Assembly: GCA_942486035.1 (NCBI GenBank)
Contig: CALNXK010000069.1
Location: 1,256,001-1,320,000 of the forward strand
DNA length: 64,000 nt
Reading direction: 5' to 3'
DNA from: Porites lobata
Taxonomy: Eukaryota; Cnidaria; Anthozoa; Scleractinia; Poritidae
Shown here: positions 54,094-64,000 of the stretch, in pieces
Position numbering within the stretch: the stretch's first letter is position 1
How the letters are laid out: each line of letters begins with the position of its first letter
Made by a program: the position numbers and the translations under genes
Notes under the pieces: generated by a model
Databases searched by the model: none
What the model was told of the DNA's origin: nothing
Seen by the model: only the letters and a program-made list of their open reading frames with translations

Positions 54094-54632
54094 CCGCATT
54101 ATCAACATGTCTTTCATGGATCGGGAGAGGGAAATGGAGAAGGAGGTGTACCCCAGAGAAAAGGCTAGGAATATCTGGGAAGAGGCAGAGAGAAGATCTG
54201 AAGAAAGATGAACACACCTGTAACATGGTCTATTTTAAAAACTACCCTCTACATTTGTGTACCCGTATTCTGCCATTATCCTTTCAGTGTAAAATTTGCC
54301 TTATGGAAATAGCTGCAGAAGATGTGTCTGCACACCCTGTTCGATGTACCCATTATTACCATGTGCAGGGAGTTAGAAAAAGAACCTCAATATATTCTTT
54401 TCAGACGAAACTTATCAAATCCATACGAGGTACTTCACTAGTGACTTCCCATTTTCATAATCATGGGTCAAGAGACTTTTCCATAAGTCCTAACTTGCAC
54501 CCAAAAAGTGACTTAATTAAGTGGCTTACTTAATTTTCTTTGATCATAGACAGGCATTTGATGAACAGAGGAGGTGGAAGAATGAAGGCTGACAGAAACC
54601 ACGATGATGAAAGAGACGTACCAAATAAAGGT
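54094..54632 (+). CDS. possible RING-H2-type protein exons
   Basis: Exon at 54094-54210 after a good acceptor (TTTTTCAG): SFMDREREMEKEVYPREK, then NIWEEAERRSEE (charged helix). Exon from 54288 after CTTTCAG: CKICLMEIAAEDVSAH, then RCTHYYH, giving C-x2-C-x15-C-x-H-x2-H, the first half of a RING-H2 finger. A possible donor CAT|GTGCAG ends it. A third candidate at about 54551-54631 ends at AAAG|GTAAAT. The remaining zinc ligands are not found in order, so the E3-ligase reading is tentative. Confidence 0.35.
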
Positions 54633-55559
54633 AAATTAATTCAAAACGTTTCCTTTCAAGATTCTTCTATTTAGAAGAAACTTGGCTACCTTTTCTATCT
54701 TTCTGGCTTTTTAAGCTCTTAAAGTAAGGAAGACTAGAACGTGAAATATAGCCGCCCGCCATTTTGCTTGAAATGTCTTGTGTAATTGTATCACTGACCC
54801 AAGTAGTACGAGAAAGATAAGAAAAGGAGTGAGGTGGCTTGTTATGGACAAGCGTGAACACCTTTTTGGTTTGTTAGTTTATTTTTTTTGGCTGGCTTTA
54901 ACTAGGAACATGAACAGACCCTTAAAAATAGGATAACAACTGAGGCAGCCACACAAAGCGATTTTTCTAGGTGGAAAGAAATCTTCTTGCGAGAAAGCCT
55001 GATTGACTGCAATTACCGGTGGCATGTAGAGTGTTAGGCCAACAAATTTGAGTCCATCAGACAACTCTAAACGGACTAAAAAAGGGATGGCCATTGCATT
55101 GTAGATAATTATTAATGTGGAATCACCTTACCACACCATTGCCTATTGTATGGTCTAATTATTTTCCTTTTTTTATCAGAAACCCCAAGGACCTGGTTCC
55201 TCTCAAATCACTAACTGTAAATGTGAGCAAACTCTTCTGGAGTTTTAGAGTAATTTCTTTAGGATACTAACAACACAGTGGCATTTAATCAAACAAACAG
55301 GGCAACCTGTAATACATTTCTGTACGAAACAGAGTCTGTCCAGACTGCATCACCTTAATTGCGCAACAACGCGCTAATTTCCCCCGCCAAGGACAAAGTA
55401 AAACTTTTGGAGCTTGCTAAGTCTACATGGAAAGGTCAAGAAAATAGGTCTCAGCAAATTCACATGATTCTTAAGACAAGGCTCATTCAATTTAATAAGG
55501 AAATAGAAATTAGAGTTTGTTACAGCAAATACTGTTGCAGTAAATAACATCAGTTTTCG
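54633..55559. other. noncoding
   Basis: No gene recognised; short frames only on both strands. Confidence 0.4.
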
Positions 55560-55632
55560 CTTATCCGGGAAATGTTTCAATTGTGGAGGGAAAAGTCACA
55601 CTTATATGGCGTGTCCCTCCCTGTGTCTATGA
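55560..55632 (+). pseudogene. retroelement zinc-knuckle remnant
   Basis: Encodes LSGKCFNCGGKSHTYMACP, a perfect CX2CX4HX4C knuckle, then stops at TGA. It probably comes from a BEL/Pao or Gypsy-type gag; neighbours show no further retroelement motif. Confidence 0.6.
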
Positions 55633-55639
55633 TGCACAA

Positions 55640-56979
55640 AGAGGCAAAAATTAAAGATGATTAAGCAATTACAAGGTCCAACATCAAATTCTACCACCTA
55701 CAGCAACTGCCTATTCATGGTTTGGAATGTTGACAGAAAATGAAAAAAAAAATTTCATTGTTCCAATAAACATACCTATTTACCTTTAGTGCTGTGTACG
55801 TACTATAAAGCTAAGGTCTGCGGCCAATTAAATTGTGTAGCAAGTTCACACACATCACAAATGCTGTCAAGACTGATAATGGGAATCGAGTCTTCTATTA
55901 CAAAAGCAGTAAACAAAATTTCCAAATGTATAAAACAACATTTCATGTCAAAATCTGCAGTTCCAAAAAATCCATACCCACCATGGAGGGCACTTTTGCT
56001 TTAGAACCCCCACCCCTGGAATTTCCATTTGAAGGGGGGGGCTTGGATAACCCCACTCCCCGGAATGATGAAGCACTATATTAGTACGTCAAAGATAATT
56101 TTTGGGGCAGTGTAAAATGCAGACTGCCGACTAATGTGGGTTAGAAAACAATGGGACTATTGCTGTCACGTACTCATTTGCATGGTGAAAACAATAGTCT
56201 GCAGTCTGCGTTTTACACTGATCATAATTTTTTTCTGTGATAAAATGAGAAAAACGTGTTCATTCATGTTAAGACCATGTCTAATAATCTCAAGGACGTT
56301 CTCAGAGAATAATTAACCGTAGAGGCGATACCTTACACTACTGACTACATGAATAATGTCATCTGCAAAAGAACCAGTTGTTGAAACTAAACACCACGTG
56401 AACCTTTATTATTTCATTTCAGTTAGAACATGTCATAAGAAGGCTTAGAACACAACCAAATCATAGTGAATTATATGTGCAATAAAACAATACCTTTCAT
56501 TTCAAAAGGTTATGGTAAATCAAATGTGCATTTATAATGTGTAATCAAATGTCTAATTATAGAGCAACACCTAGATAACCAGAAGTTGAGCTGCTGACAA
56601 TTGTATTCAAAGAAAAACATTGCATAAGCCGTGAAATAAAAATCATTTAGCCAACCATAGATGGAAGATGATTACACTTACACAATTACACTTGTTTTGA
56701 AACACCGGTAACATGTGAAATAGCTGATAGCTTGATTGACAGAGAGGGTGTTATTTACTCCCAAACCTCTGTAAGCAGCCGCCACTCCCTCGGTAGTACA
56801 TCGATTTGAGTGAGATAGTTCATGTGATTGTCGTCATTGTGACTAGTGTATATTTAACACTTTTTGCGGTCAGTCAAATTTTTAGTACAGAAGTGTTACA
56901 TGAGAGGAGGTTAAAACCAAGAAAGAGTGCCCGTTTCCCCTGAAAATAGGTGTCCCTTTAACAGAGGTAACAGAAATAT
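55640..56979. other. noncoding
   Basis: No gene recognised. A short AATGTGG/GACTGC-type inverted pairing lies around 56110-56215, flanking 80 bp. Confidence 0.35.
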
Positions 56980-57015
56980 AATATATAGATTTAGCCAGGG
57001 CTACAAGCGAAGCTC
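56980..57015 (+). repeat. dispersed 36-bp motif, copy 2
   Basis: See 42251-42286; one mismatch. Confidence 0.8.
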
Positions 57016-57660
57016 TCGGTAATATTTATAGTTTGCTCCAGCAAAATATAACATTGTGTAATGCTAAGTGGCAAAGGCAATGAGAATGGTGAGAAAACAA
57101 CAATAGGTCTAATAAGCAAAAAAGCAACTTTTGACATGCAGCACACTTTGTTCTGTATTTCGTTGCCATTGTTTTGCATGACTACAACATGAAACTTCCA
57201 GAAACTTCCTGGTTACACGTTTTATGGAGGAAATGTTGTACGTGTTCTTGTTCATATATTTTTTTTCACTGTTGCTCATTTTCACCATGGTGGCAGCTAG
57301 CATTTCTCATTTTCTCACTAGTTCAATTAAATTCAAAATACATTCAAAATTATTCAAAAGATATTCAAAATTATTTCGTATGAAATATCCTGTTAAAAAG
57401 TCTCCACTTAAAACTATCAATATCTTTAGCGTTCCTAATATTGTCAGGTAGCCCATTCCATTCCTTTGGACCCCGAAGATAAAATGCCCTTTGTCCCATT
57501 GATTGTCTACATCTGGGGACCACAAAATTGTTACATCCCCTTGTGTTCTTGTTGTGAACTGCTGAACGTTTAATAAAATATTTACCTAAATAATCGACAT
57601 ATGTCCAGAAATGCACGCATTGGCGAAAATGACAGAAATGGCAATTAATCGCCAAACTAT

Positions 57661-59140
57661 AAACAAAAATTCAAATGAGATGGCAAAGGGGCCCTTTGCA
57701 AAGTGGCGATTTTGGCGAAAATGGCAGAAATGGTGCTTAATCGCCAAACTATAAACAAAAATTCAAATGAGATGGCAAAGGGGCCCTTTGGAAAGTGGCG
57801 ATTTCCGCGAAAATGGCGTATTTGGCGAAAATGGCAGAAATGGCAATTAATCGCCAAAATCGCCAAACTATAAATAAAAATTCAAATGAGATGGCAAAGG
57901 GGCCCTTTGCAAATTTTGGCGAAAATGACGTATTTGGCGAAAATGGCAGAAATGGCGCTTAATCGCCAAAATGTAAACAAAAGCTCAAATGAGATGGCAA
58001 AGGGGCCCTTTGCAAAGTGGCGACTTTGGCGAAAATGGTGTATTTTGCGAAAATGGCAGAAATGGCGCTTAATCGCCAAAATATAAACAAAAATTCAAAT
58101 GAGAAGGCAAAGGAGCCCTTTGGAAAGTGGCGATTTCCGCGAAAATGGCGTATTTGGCGAAAACGGCAGAAATGGCAATTAATCGCCAAAATCGCCAAAC
58201 TATAAACAAAAATTCAAATGAGATGGCAAAGGGGCCCTTTGCAAAGTGGCGATTTCCGCGAAAATGGCGTATTTAGCGAAAATGGCAGAAATGACGCTTA
58301 ATCGCCAAAATCCCCAAACTGTAAACAAAAATTCAAATGAGACGGCAAAGGGGCCCTTTGCAAATTTTGGCGAAAATGGCAGAAATGGTGCTTAATCGCC
58401 AAAATGTAAACAAAACGTCAAATGAGATGGCAGAGGGGCCCTTTGCAAAGTGGCGATTTCGGCGAAAATGGCGTATTTTGCGAAAATGGCAGAAATGGCG
58501 CTTAATCGCTAAAATGTAAACAAAAGTTCAAATGAGATGGCAAAGGGGCCCTTTGCAAAGTGGCGATTTTGGCGAAAATGGCAGAAATGGCGCTTAATCG
58601 CCAAACTATAAACAAAAATTCAAATGAGATGGCAAAGGGGCCCTTTGGAAAGTGGCGATTTCGGCGAAAATGGCGTATTTGGCGAAAATGGCAGAAATGA
58701 CGCTTAATCGCCAAACTGTTAACAAAAATTCAAATGAGATGGCAAAGGGGCCCTTTGCAAAGTGGCGATTTCGGCGAAAATGGCGTATTTGGCGAAAATG
58801 GCAGAAATGGCGCTTAATCGCCAAAATCGCCAAACAAAAATTCAAATGAGATGGCAAAGGGGCCCTTTGCAAAGTGGCGATTTCCGCGAAAATGGCCTAT
58901 TTGGCGAAAATGGCAGAAATGGCAATTAATCGCCAAAATCGCCAAACTATAAACAAAAATTCAAATGAGATGGCAAAGGGGCCCTTTGGAAAGTGACGAT
59001 TTTGGTGAAAATGGTGTATCTGGCGAAAATGGCAGAAATGGCAATTAATCGCCGAAATCACTAAATTATCAACAAAAATGCACATGAGATGGCAAAGGGG
59101 CCCTTTGGAAAGTGACGATTTTGGCGAAAATGGCGTGCAC
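57661..59140 (+). repeat. tandem array, about 14 units of 90-120 bp
   Basis: Each unit has TCAAATGAGATGGCAAAGGG followed by GCCCTTTG(C/G)AAAGTGGCG, one to three GGCGAAAATGGC modules, then AATCGCCAAA and ATAAACAAAAA. The GGGGCCC core occurs near 57687, 57780, 57898, 58005, 58110 and so on to about 59096, with a diverged copy at about 59245. Length varies because the inner GGCGAAAATGGC module is present in different numbers. GGCGATTTTGGCG and CGCCAAAATCGCC in the same unit can pair as a hairpin. Long open frames over the array are repeat artefacts. Confidence 0.88.
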
Positions 59141-60904
59141 TAATTCTTTCTACATGTTGGCCTCGTTCTTAAAACGTGTTTTGGCAGAAATGGCAATTAC
59201 TCGATGAAATACCTAATTTGTCAAGACAAACTGAAATGACATAGCAAAGGGTCCCTTTTGAAATGGCTATTAATTGCCAAATAGTTAACCACATATTAAT
59301 ATAAATATGTTTCCAATAGTATAATTGTATACTAATAATGACAACGCTACTGTAACTTAAGTGTCATTAATCTGTTTTTAATGCTTTTACCTTTAATTGA
59401 TAACCTCTTGTGATTTGAAATTCGTCCCAGACAAGAGTGTTTGGTCGGGAATTACCACTTGTAACTAATTTCTTGCTCAATTCAAATCGAATGGCCAACG
59501 AGTTGTATTCAATTATCAGTAAATGGTAATCTTCGTAATGTTCATGGCAACTTTCTTACCAAAAAATCCAAGATAGGTATCCTTAATTTTCCAGGCTTGT
59601 AGGCATTGTTTGAATAGCGACAGTTCAACATTACATGTTATGAGGAATCCAGGTTGGTTCTTGGCTACGCATTCAGATAATTAGATGGTCCGTATTGCCT
59701 TGTATATCCATCCTGTTTGTTATAATGGCGTTCAATGGTACAAGTATGTATAAACGAGCTGGTTCATTGCAGTTTCACAGAACGTGAACGTGTAAGGTTT
59801 AGTAGTTGTTATATAGACGCGGCGGCCATGTTGAAATAGTTGATTTTGGATAACTACTCTATGTAAGTAGAAACGATTAGTGTCATTCCCAGCCGACTTT
59901 GGTGGTCACTCTATGTAAGTGAAACGATTAATGTTGTTCACAGGGACTCTCAGGCAATTGTTAAAATGGAAGGTAAAAAGGCCGGGTGACGTGTTTCGAC
60001 GAGCATTAGCATTAGCAATTTAATGGAACACATATTGTACTGAGAATTGGTTTGGTGGTCTCAGCGCAAAAAAACAATACATTTTCTAAATTTCTGGCCC
60101 ACCTCATAAAGCAATAATGGGACACATTTTTTAAGAACGAGACAAACATGTATACTCTCTTTTTATATATCTAGTTGATGAAAGGATACAGAATTAGTTT
60201 GAATGGGATATGTTTTATGAAAGAGACAATTTGTTATTACTTTGATCCAATGTTTATGTTCAATAAATGCGGTGAAGTATTGGGCACAAGTGACATTTCA
60301 TGCAAGTTTACATAAACTAGAAATAAGCGAATTCACACATTTCAAAATGGCGCATGCAAGCTGCTGGACATTTCGGCTTTCGTTACTTTTAGGGGACTGT
60401 TTCTCTAAAGAGCAAAACAAGTAAGTGCAAGAAGAAAGTGAAGAGTTTAAAACGACGGAAGAAGATAATGTGTATAGTGGAGAACCAAAAAAGAATGAAG
60501 GGCACACACTGGTTATCGTGAAAGCATCTTTTAGCCAGGAACCATGCGTTTCGCAATCGCTTTTGATTTAAGGCTGCCTCACAATTTAATGGAACCAATG
60601 TGAAGAGAATTGTAACCAGCGAGGATTGTTAAGGTCTACATCGAACCTCAAAAGTTAGAGTGTCCATGGCAAGGAATTATGATTTCAAGGACTTGGTAGT
60701 TCTCTCCTCGAGTAATTAGTGGACTTGTAAGTCTTTGAAAGGAATGAACCATACAAAAGCAAATGATGCTAGTGTGATATTTTAGCGCATCACATCACTT
60801 TTGGTAAGTCAAGCGACATCGAAAGTAAGGAAATGTTTACTTAACCTGTGAAGTACATGGCACAAATACATATTAGCTTAACTGAAACGACTTCCACTTT
60901 TTGT
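59141..60904. other. noncoding body of the 3.7-kb element
   Basis: No transposase, no ORF of note. It is AT-rich and not obviously repeated in this window. Confidence 0.5.
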
Positions 60905-61260
60905 TTTCAGATATATTTGATTCAGTTGTATTTGATAAAATAATGTTGTTTGACAGTTAAAGCTGTTTTGTCATATATTTGATTCAGTAGTATTTGATAA
61001 ATGTTGCCTCACAGTTATTGGGGCCTCTTATTAGGCAAGTAATTTGAACTTCTTTTTAGTACTGTTGCCTCACAGTTATAAGGACCTCTTTAGTTATCTA
61101 CTTTGAAGGGGCCACTTTTGGCATCCAATTTGAATATTTTGCCACATATCGCCAGCCCTCTGGCGATTTTTGCCAAAATCGCCAATTTCGCCAAAATCGC
61201 CAGCCTCCAAGGGGCCACTTTTGGCATCCAATTCAAATCGCCAGAGGCTGGTGATTTTTC
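60905..61260. repeat. short duplications and GGCGA/TCGCC hairpins near the right end
   Basis: ATATTTGATTCAGT(T/A)GTATTTGATAAA occurs at about 60911 and 60974, GTTGCCTCACAGTTAT at about 61003 and 61064, and GGGGCCACTTTTGGCATCCA at about 61109 and 61211. TCGCCAG/CTGGCGA pairs give hairpins echoing the left array. Confidence 0.75.
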
Positions 61261-62195
61261 GCCAGTTTCGCCAATGCATGCATTTCTGGACATAAGTGAA
61301 ATAATCTGGAGCTAAGCCATTTACACATTTGAATACTAAAACTAAGTCATTAAATAGAACTTTCTCCGTAACATCTAACCATCTAAGACATCTCCGTCCC
61401 TGGGAGATATGGTCAAACTTCCTTAAACCTAATACAACTCTGGCAGCAAAATTTTGTACCAACTGCAGTTTGTGTAGGTTACGTTTAGATGTGTTCCCCC
61501 ATAAGGAGGAACAGTAAAAACGTTTACTGAAAACAAAGCTATTTATAAGTAATAAAAGGGTTTTCCTATCCAAAAGATGTTTAATTCTACCCATCTGTAC
61601 CAACTGGTTAGGTAGGTAGATATTGATCAATGTATAGCAACTGACACTGGTAAAATAGTTTTGCCCAACAGGGATAAGGAGATATGAGGTAGCCTCTTAA
61701 TAAGTTGTGCTGAGCCAACAACCACTAATTTTATATTCTCTGGGTTTGAGTAGAGAATTCTTTGCACACCATTTACTGATGTCCCTAAGATCTTGGTTTA
61801 CGGCTGCCATAGCACTTGATGAGTCTGATACAGAAAATTTAAAGTGCAATTGGCTGTCATCAACATATGCAGCAGGTTGGCTATGGGTAATAACACTGAT
61901 TAAATCATTAATGTAAATAGTAAAAAGCACAGGACCCAAGATCGAACCCTGAGGTACTCCATTTGTTACAGGTAACAATTCTGAGACTGAATCTTCGTAT
62001 CGTACTCTTTGGTATCTACTTGATAGGTAGCTACTAAACCAGGAAATGACGGAAGCTTTGAGACCCAGTTTTCGTAATTTTCCTAACAATAGATTATGAT
62101 TAAGGCTGTCAAAAGCCTTTGACATATCAAGCAGTACTAGTAACGAGGCAGATTTTTCATCAATTGCTTTCAAAATGTTAGATGAATCGTTTTAA

Positions 62196-64000
62196 AGAGA
62201 TGTGCCATCCACATGTATATGGGACAGTGTGTGGTGTATAGCATCATTAGAACCTTTATGGTTTAATATCATTACTTGTCATCTACAGACTTTCATACAA
62301 GATATGCCGTGCCGAGAATGAAGACAAAAAGCAATCTGGGTAATGATCTAAAGTACGGCACCTTAATTGATCGCTCTTTGAGGCCAGTTGGAAGACTGCT
62401 GAATGTGAAATCAAAGGGTGTCTTAAGAGTTCGCAGATAAGCGACCGCAGCTCCTTCAAAAAGTCCGAGAACTTAAACTACTTTGGCCTCTTGAAGTTGA
62501 TGACCCAAAGCCCCCATCTATGGAATCCATTGTTTGTAGCAGTGAAACCCTACACCCTTAATGTCATTCATGTCTTCATGGATCTTGCACAGCCCCCTAC
62601 ATCACCTGATGAGCTGCAAGCCAAGACATATGGCCTGTTTGTTACTTTTGTGATGGGTTACACGGATTGTACTGGTAAAGTGCATGTGATGGTGACTTAT
62701 GATACAAGTGCACTCTAGGACATTTCTTTTGGTGCTCCAGTAAGGAATTCAAGTAATTGTAAGTACATGTAGCTAGCTCTCTCCTTCCATATCTCACTCT
62801 CAGTAAAAAGCCACAACCTGTTTTCTTAGCAACTACAGTATTTGATTGTTATGTGCAAATCCATTTGAAACTTCAACTCTCCTCCCAACCCACTGGGATT
62901 ACTCTACATGATAGTAAAATAGCTGGTCATGAATGTTATTTTTTTGCTCAAAATATTCTTTTTCTTCTAAAACATAAACTCTGGTTGGCTAAGACACGCT
63001 ATTAAGCAGGGTACTCACTTTGCAAGCTATTCCAAGTTGGTTTTCCTTTCTTCAGAGAACTTCCCTCAGCTGGATGGAGATATCCCAGTGCCAAACCTCC
63101 TAAAATTCACAACTTCAAATCTCCAGCATTACAAAATGGCGCCTACAGACCCATGGGTCCCGACAAGCCTTGCATGCTCACAAAGGATTCTACACAACTC
63201 TTTTAAAACGCTAATTGGGAAAAACTTAAGTTACCCTTACAGGAAATAACAGTGGCATTTAATAGAACAACAATCATTACTGAACAAAATCTACAAAAAT
63301 CTGCCCCTCATATCGTACAAAAGAGGGGGGTCTCTCAAAGACACTCGTGAGAGCAAAATATAATAACGCACAGGGGAGTAGTGTAGGCCTGACAAACCCA
63401 ATTTACACTGATCGTTCTTACTAGACAGGCCCTGTCTTCAGCAGGTGACATCACTTACACTCAGTTAATGACACTAAGCAAACACTGTACAATGTAAAGA
63501 CAATACTTCTTGCACAAATATAATACAAATATTGACCCCAAAACCGGGTAATCAATGAAGAACCTTTCTCCTTGCAAATTACTACAGTATCTGCACAACC
63601 TTTTGTTACAAAAACACAAATTATGCTGGGCTGACAAGGATCATAACACACAATTGGCCAAACCTCACAGAGCCAATAGAAACGAAGGATTTTCAACCCT
63701 TCAAATGAGTATAAATTGTAATTTATTAATGCAGTTCTGTATTCGACATTGTTGATAAACAGACTGTGCATTCCTCACTTTAAGTGTTCCTACAGACCTA
63801 TTCTCTTATTTGTGTTACTGAGGGTTTTGCAGTTTGTTAGATCCCCGGAGTCAATGCATTACTCTAACCAACGATCTTTTTACATTTATTTTGATAGCCG
63901 CACCTTTCCCACTGCACAGACACAGTCAGAGCTCCCCCCAGAGGAGCCCATGTATTTGGTGATACAAACATTATTTAACAATGAAAAATTGATTTGCTTC
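62196..64000. other. no gene recognised
   Basis: Short frames at 62491-62718 (encoding VHVMVTYDTSAL at its end) and 63037-63249 (ENFPQLDGDIPVPNLLKFTT, after an acceptor-like TTTCTTCAG) could be host exons but have no recognisable domain. Confidence 0.35.

Larger units (their letters stand above)
57596..61298. mobile_element. 3.7-kb nonautonomous element with inverted ends and 8-bp target duplication
   Basis: Exact AAATAATC at 57588-57595 and 61299-61306 flanks the insert. Its left end (GACATATGTCCAGAAATGCA) and right end read in reverse (CACTTATGTCCAGAAATGCA) are inverted repeats for about 30 bp, continuing through CGCATTGGCGAAA. The surrounding LINE protein sequence resumes across it. An 8-bp duplication is typical of hAT transposons, though the ends do not show the usual hAT CAG start. 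The body has a tandem array (57661-59140), 1.9 kb of unique noncoding DNA and small repeats near the right end; no transposase is seen. Confidence 0.87.
57310..62195 (-). mobile_element. 5'-truncated LINE (CR1/L2-like), split by an insertion
   Basis: Read on the minus strand from about 62195. RT motif A is VLLDMSKAFDSLNH, then NGVPQGSILGP (motif B) and AYVDDSQLHF (YVDD, motif C), ending at a frameshift near 61700. The thumb and C-terminal part (61630-61310) has SFVFSKRFYCSSLWGN and FNDLVLVFKCVNGLAPDY. The protein resumes after the insertion at about 57588 (LGKYFIKRSAVHNK, then GPKEWNGLPDNIRN), ending at a stop at 57371. The 3' end is an AT-rich tail with about four (TTTTGAAT)-type units (plus strand ATTCAAAA at about 57332-57375). 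Internal stops and a frameshift show it was already decayed or has decayed since. Confidence 0.85.

Noticed and set aside
57657..59085. Several minus-strand frames of 60-90 codons reading HFCHFRQ-type repeats
   Set aside because: They simply translate the tandem array; the frames follow the repeat and have no start, domain or conservation signal.

Overview
This window looks like repeat-rich, intron-bearing animal nuclear DNA, most likely from a cnidarian such as a stony coral or sea anemone. That call rests on GT-AG introns with matching phases, AT-rich sequence, and a transposon mixture I associate with cnidarian genomes (tyrosine-recombinase retrotransposons, Penelope-like, BEL/Pao, LINE, pogo-like and DDE_Tnp_4 elements). 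It is an inference from protein families, not a database match. Nothing supports a prokaryotic, organellar or viral genome.

Layout. 96-6561 is an almost intact Ngaro-type tyrosine-recombinase (YR) retrotransposon with split direct repeats (A1 ... B1-A2-B2), a gag with a candidate intron and one frameshift, an intact RT/RNase H reading frame and an intact YR. 8261-12357 is a multi-exon decayed copy of a zinc-finger gene whose C-terminal part resembles a tyrosine recombinase; more copies of its 5' half are piled up at 20.5-23.5 kb. 13387-17913 is a TTAA-flanked element with short inverted ends that contains a second, broken YR retrotransposon. 18.9-19.4 kb holds a Penelope-like remnant. 23.5-28.5 kb has a DDE_Tnp_4 transposase fragment, a charged unknown ORF, a pogo-like element with exact terminal inverted repeats (25841-27324), a Myb/SANT-like fragment and a Cys-rich exon. 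29.2-32.4 kb (minus strand) is a spliced integrase-core-derived gene, now broken, with an intact SAM-like ORF and a LINE tail inside its introns. 32.8-38.99 kb holds further transposase, DUF3987-like, LINE and pseudokinase remnants.

The right half is gene-poor. 42515-44040 is a fold-back element whose two arms of about 270 bp each carry ten copies of a 13-bp motif. 49-50.5 kb holds exons of an Ulp1-like cysteine protease relative. 50.8-51.95 kb is a BEL/Pao remnant lying directly in front of what may be the first exon of a host gene (52003). A signal-peptide exon (52989) and possible RING-H2 exons (54.1-54.6 kb) follow. 57.3-62.2 kb is a 5'-truncated minus-strand LINE split by a 3.7 kb element with inverted ends and an exact 8-bp target duplication (AAATAATC); that element carries a tandem array of about 14 units.

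Functionally the window is mostly a graveyard and nesting ground of mobile DNA. Only the Ngaro-type element has long intact enzyme frames. Host genes, if present, are seen as isolated exons whose full structure cannot be resolved without transcripts.
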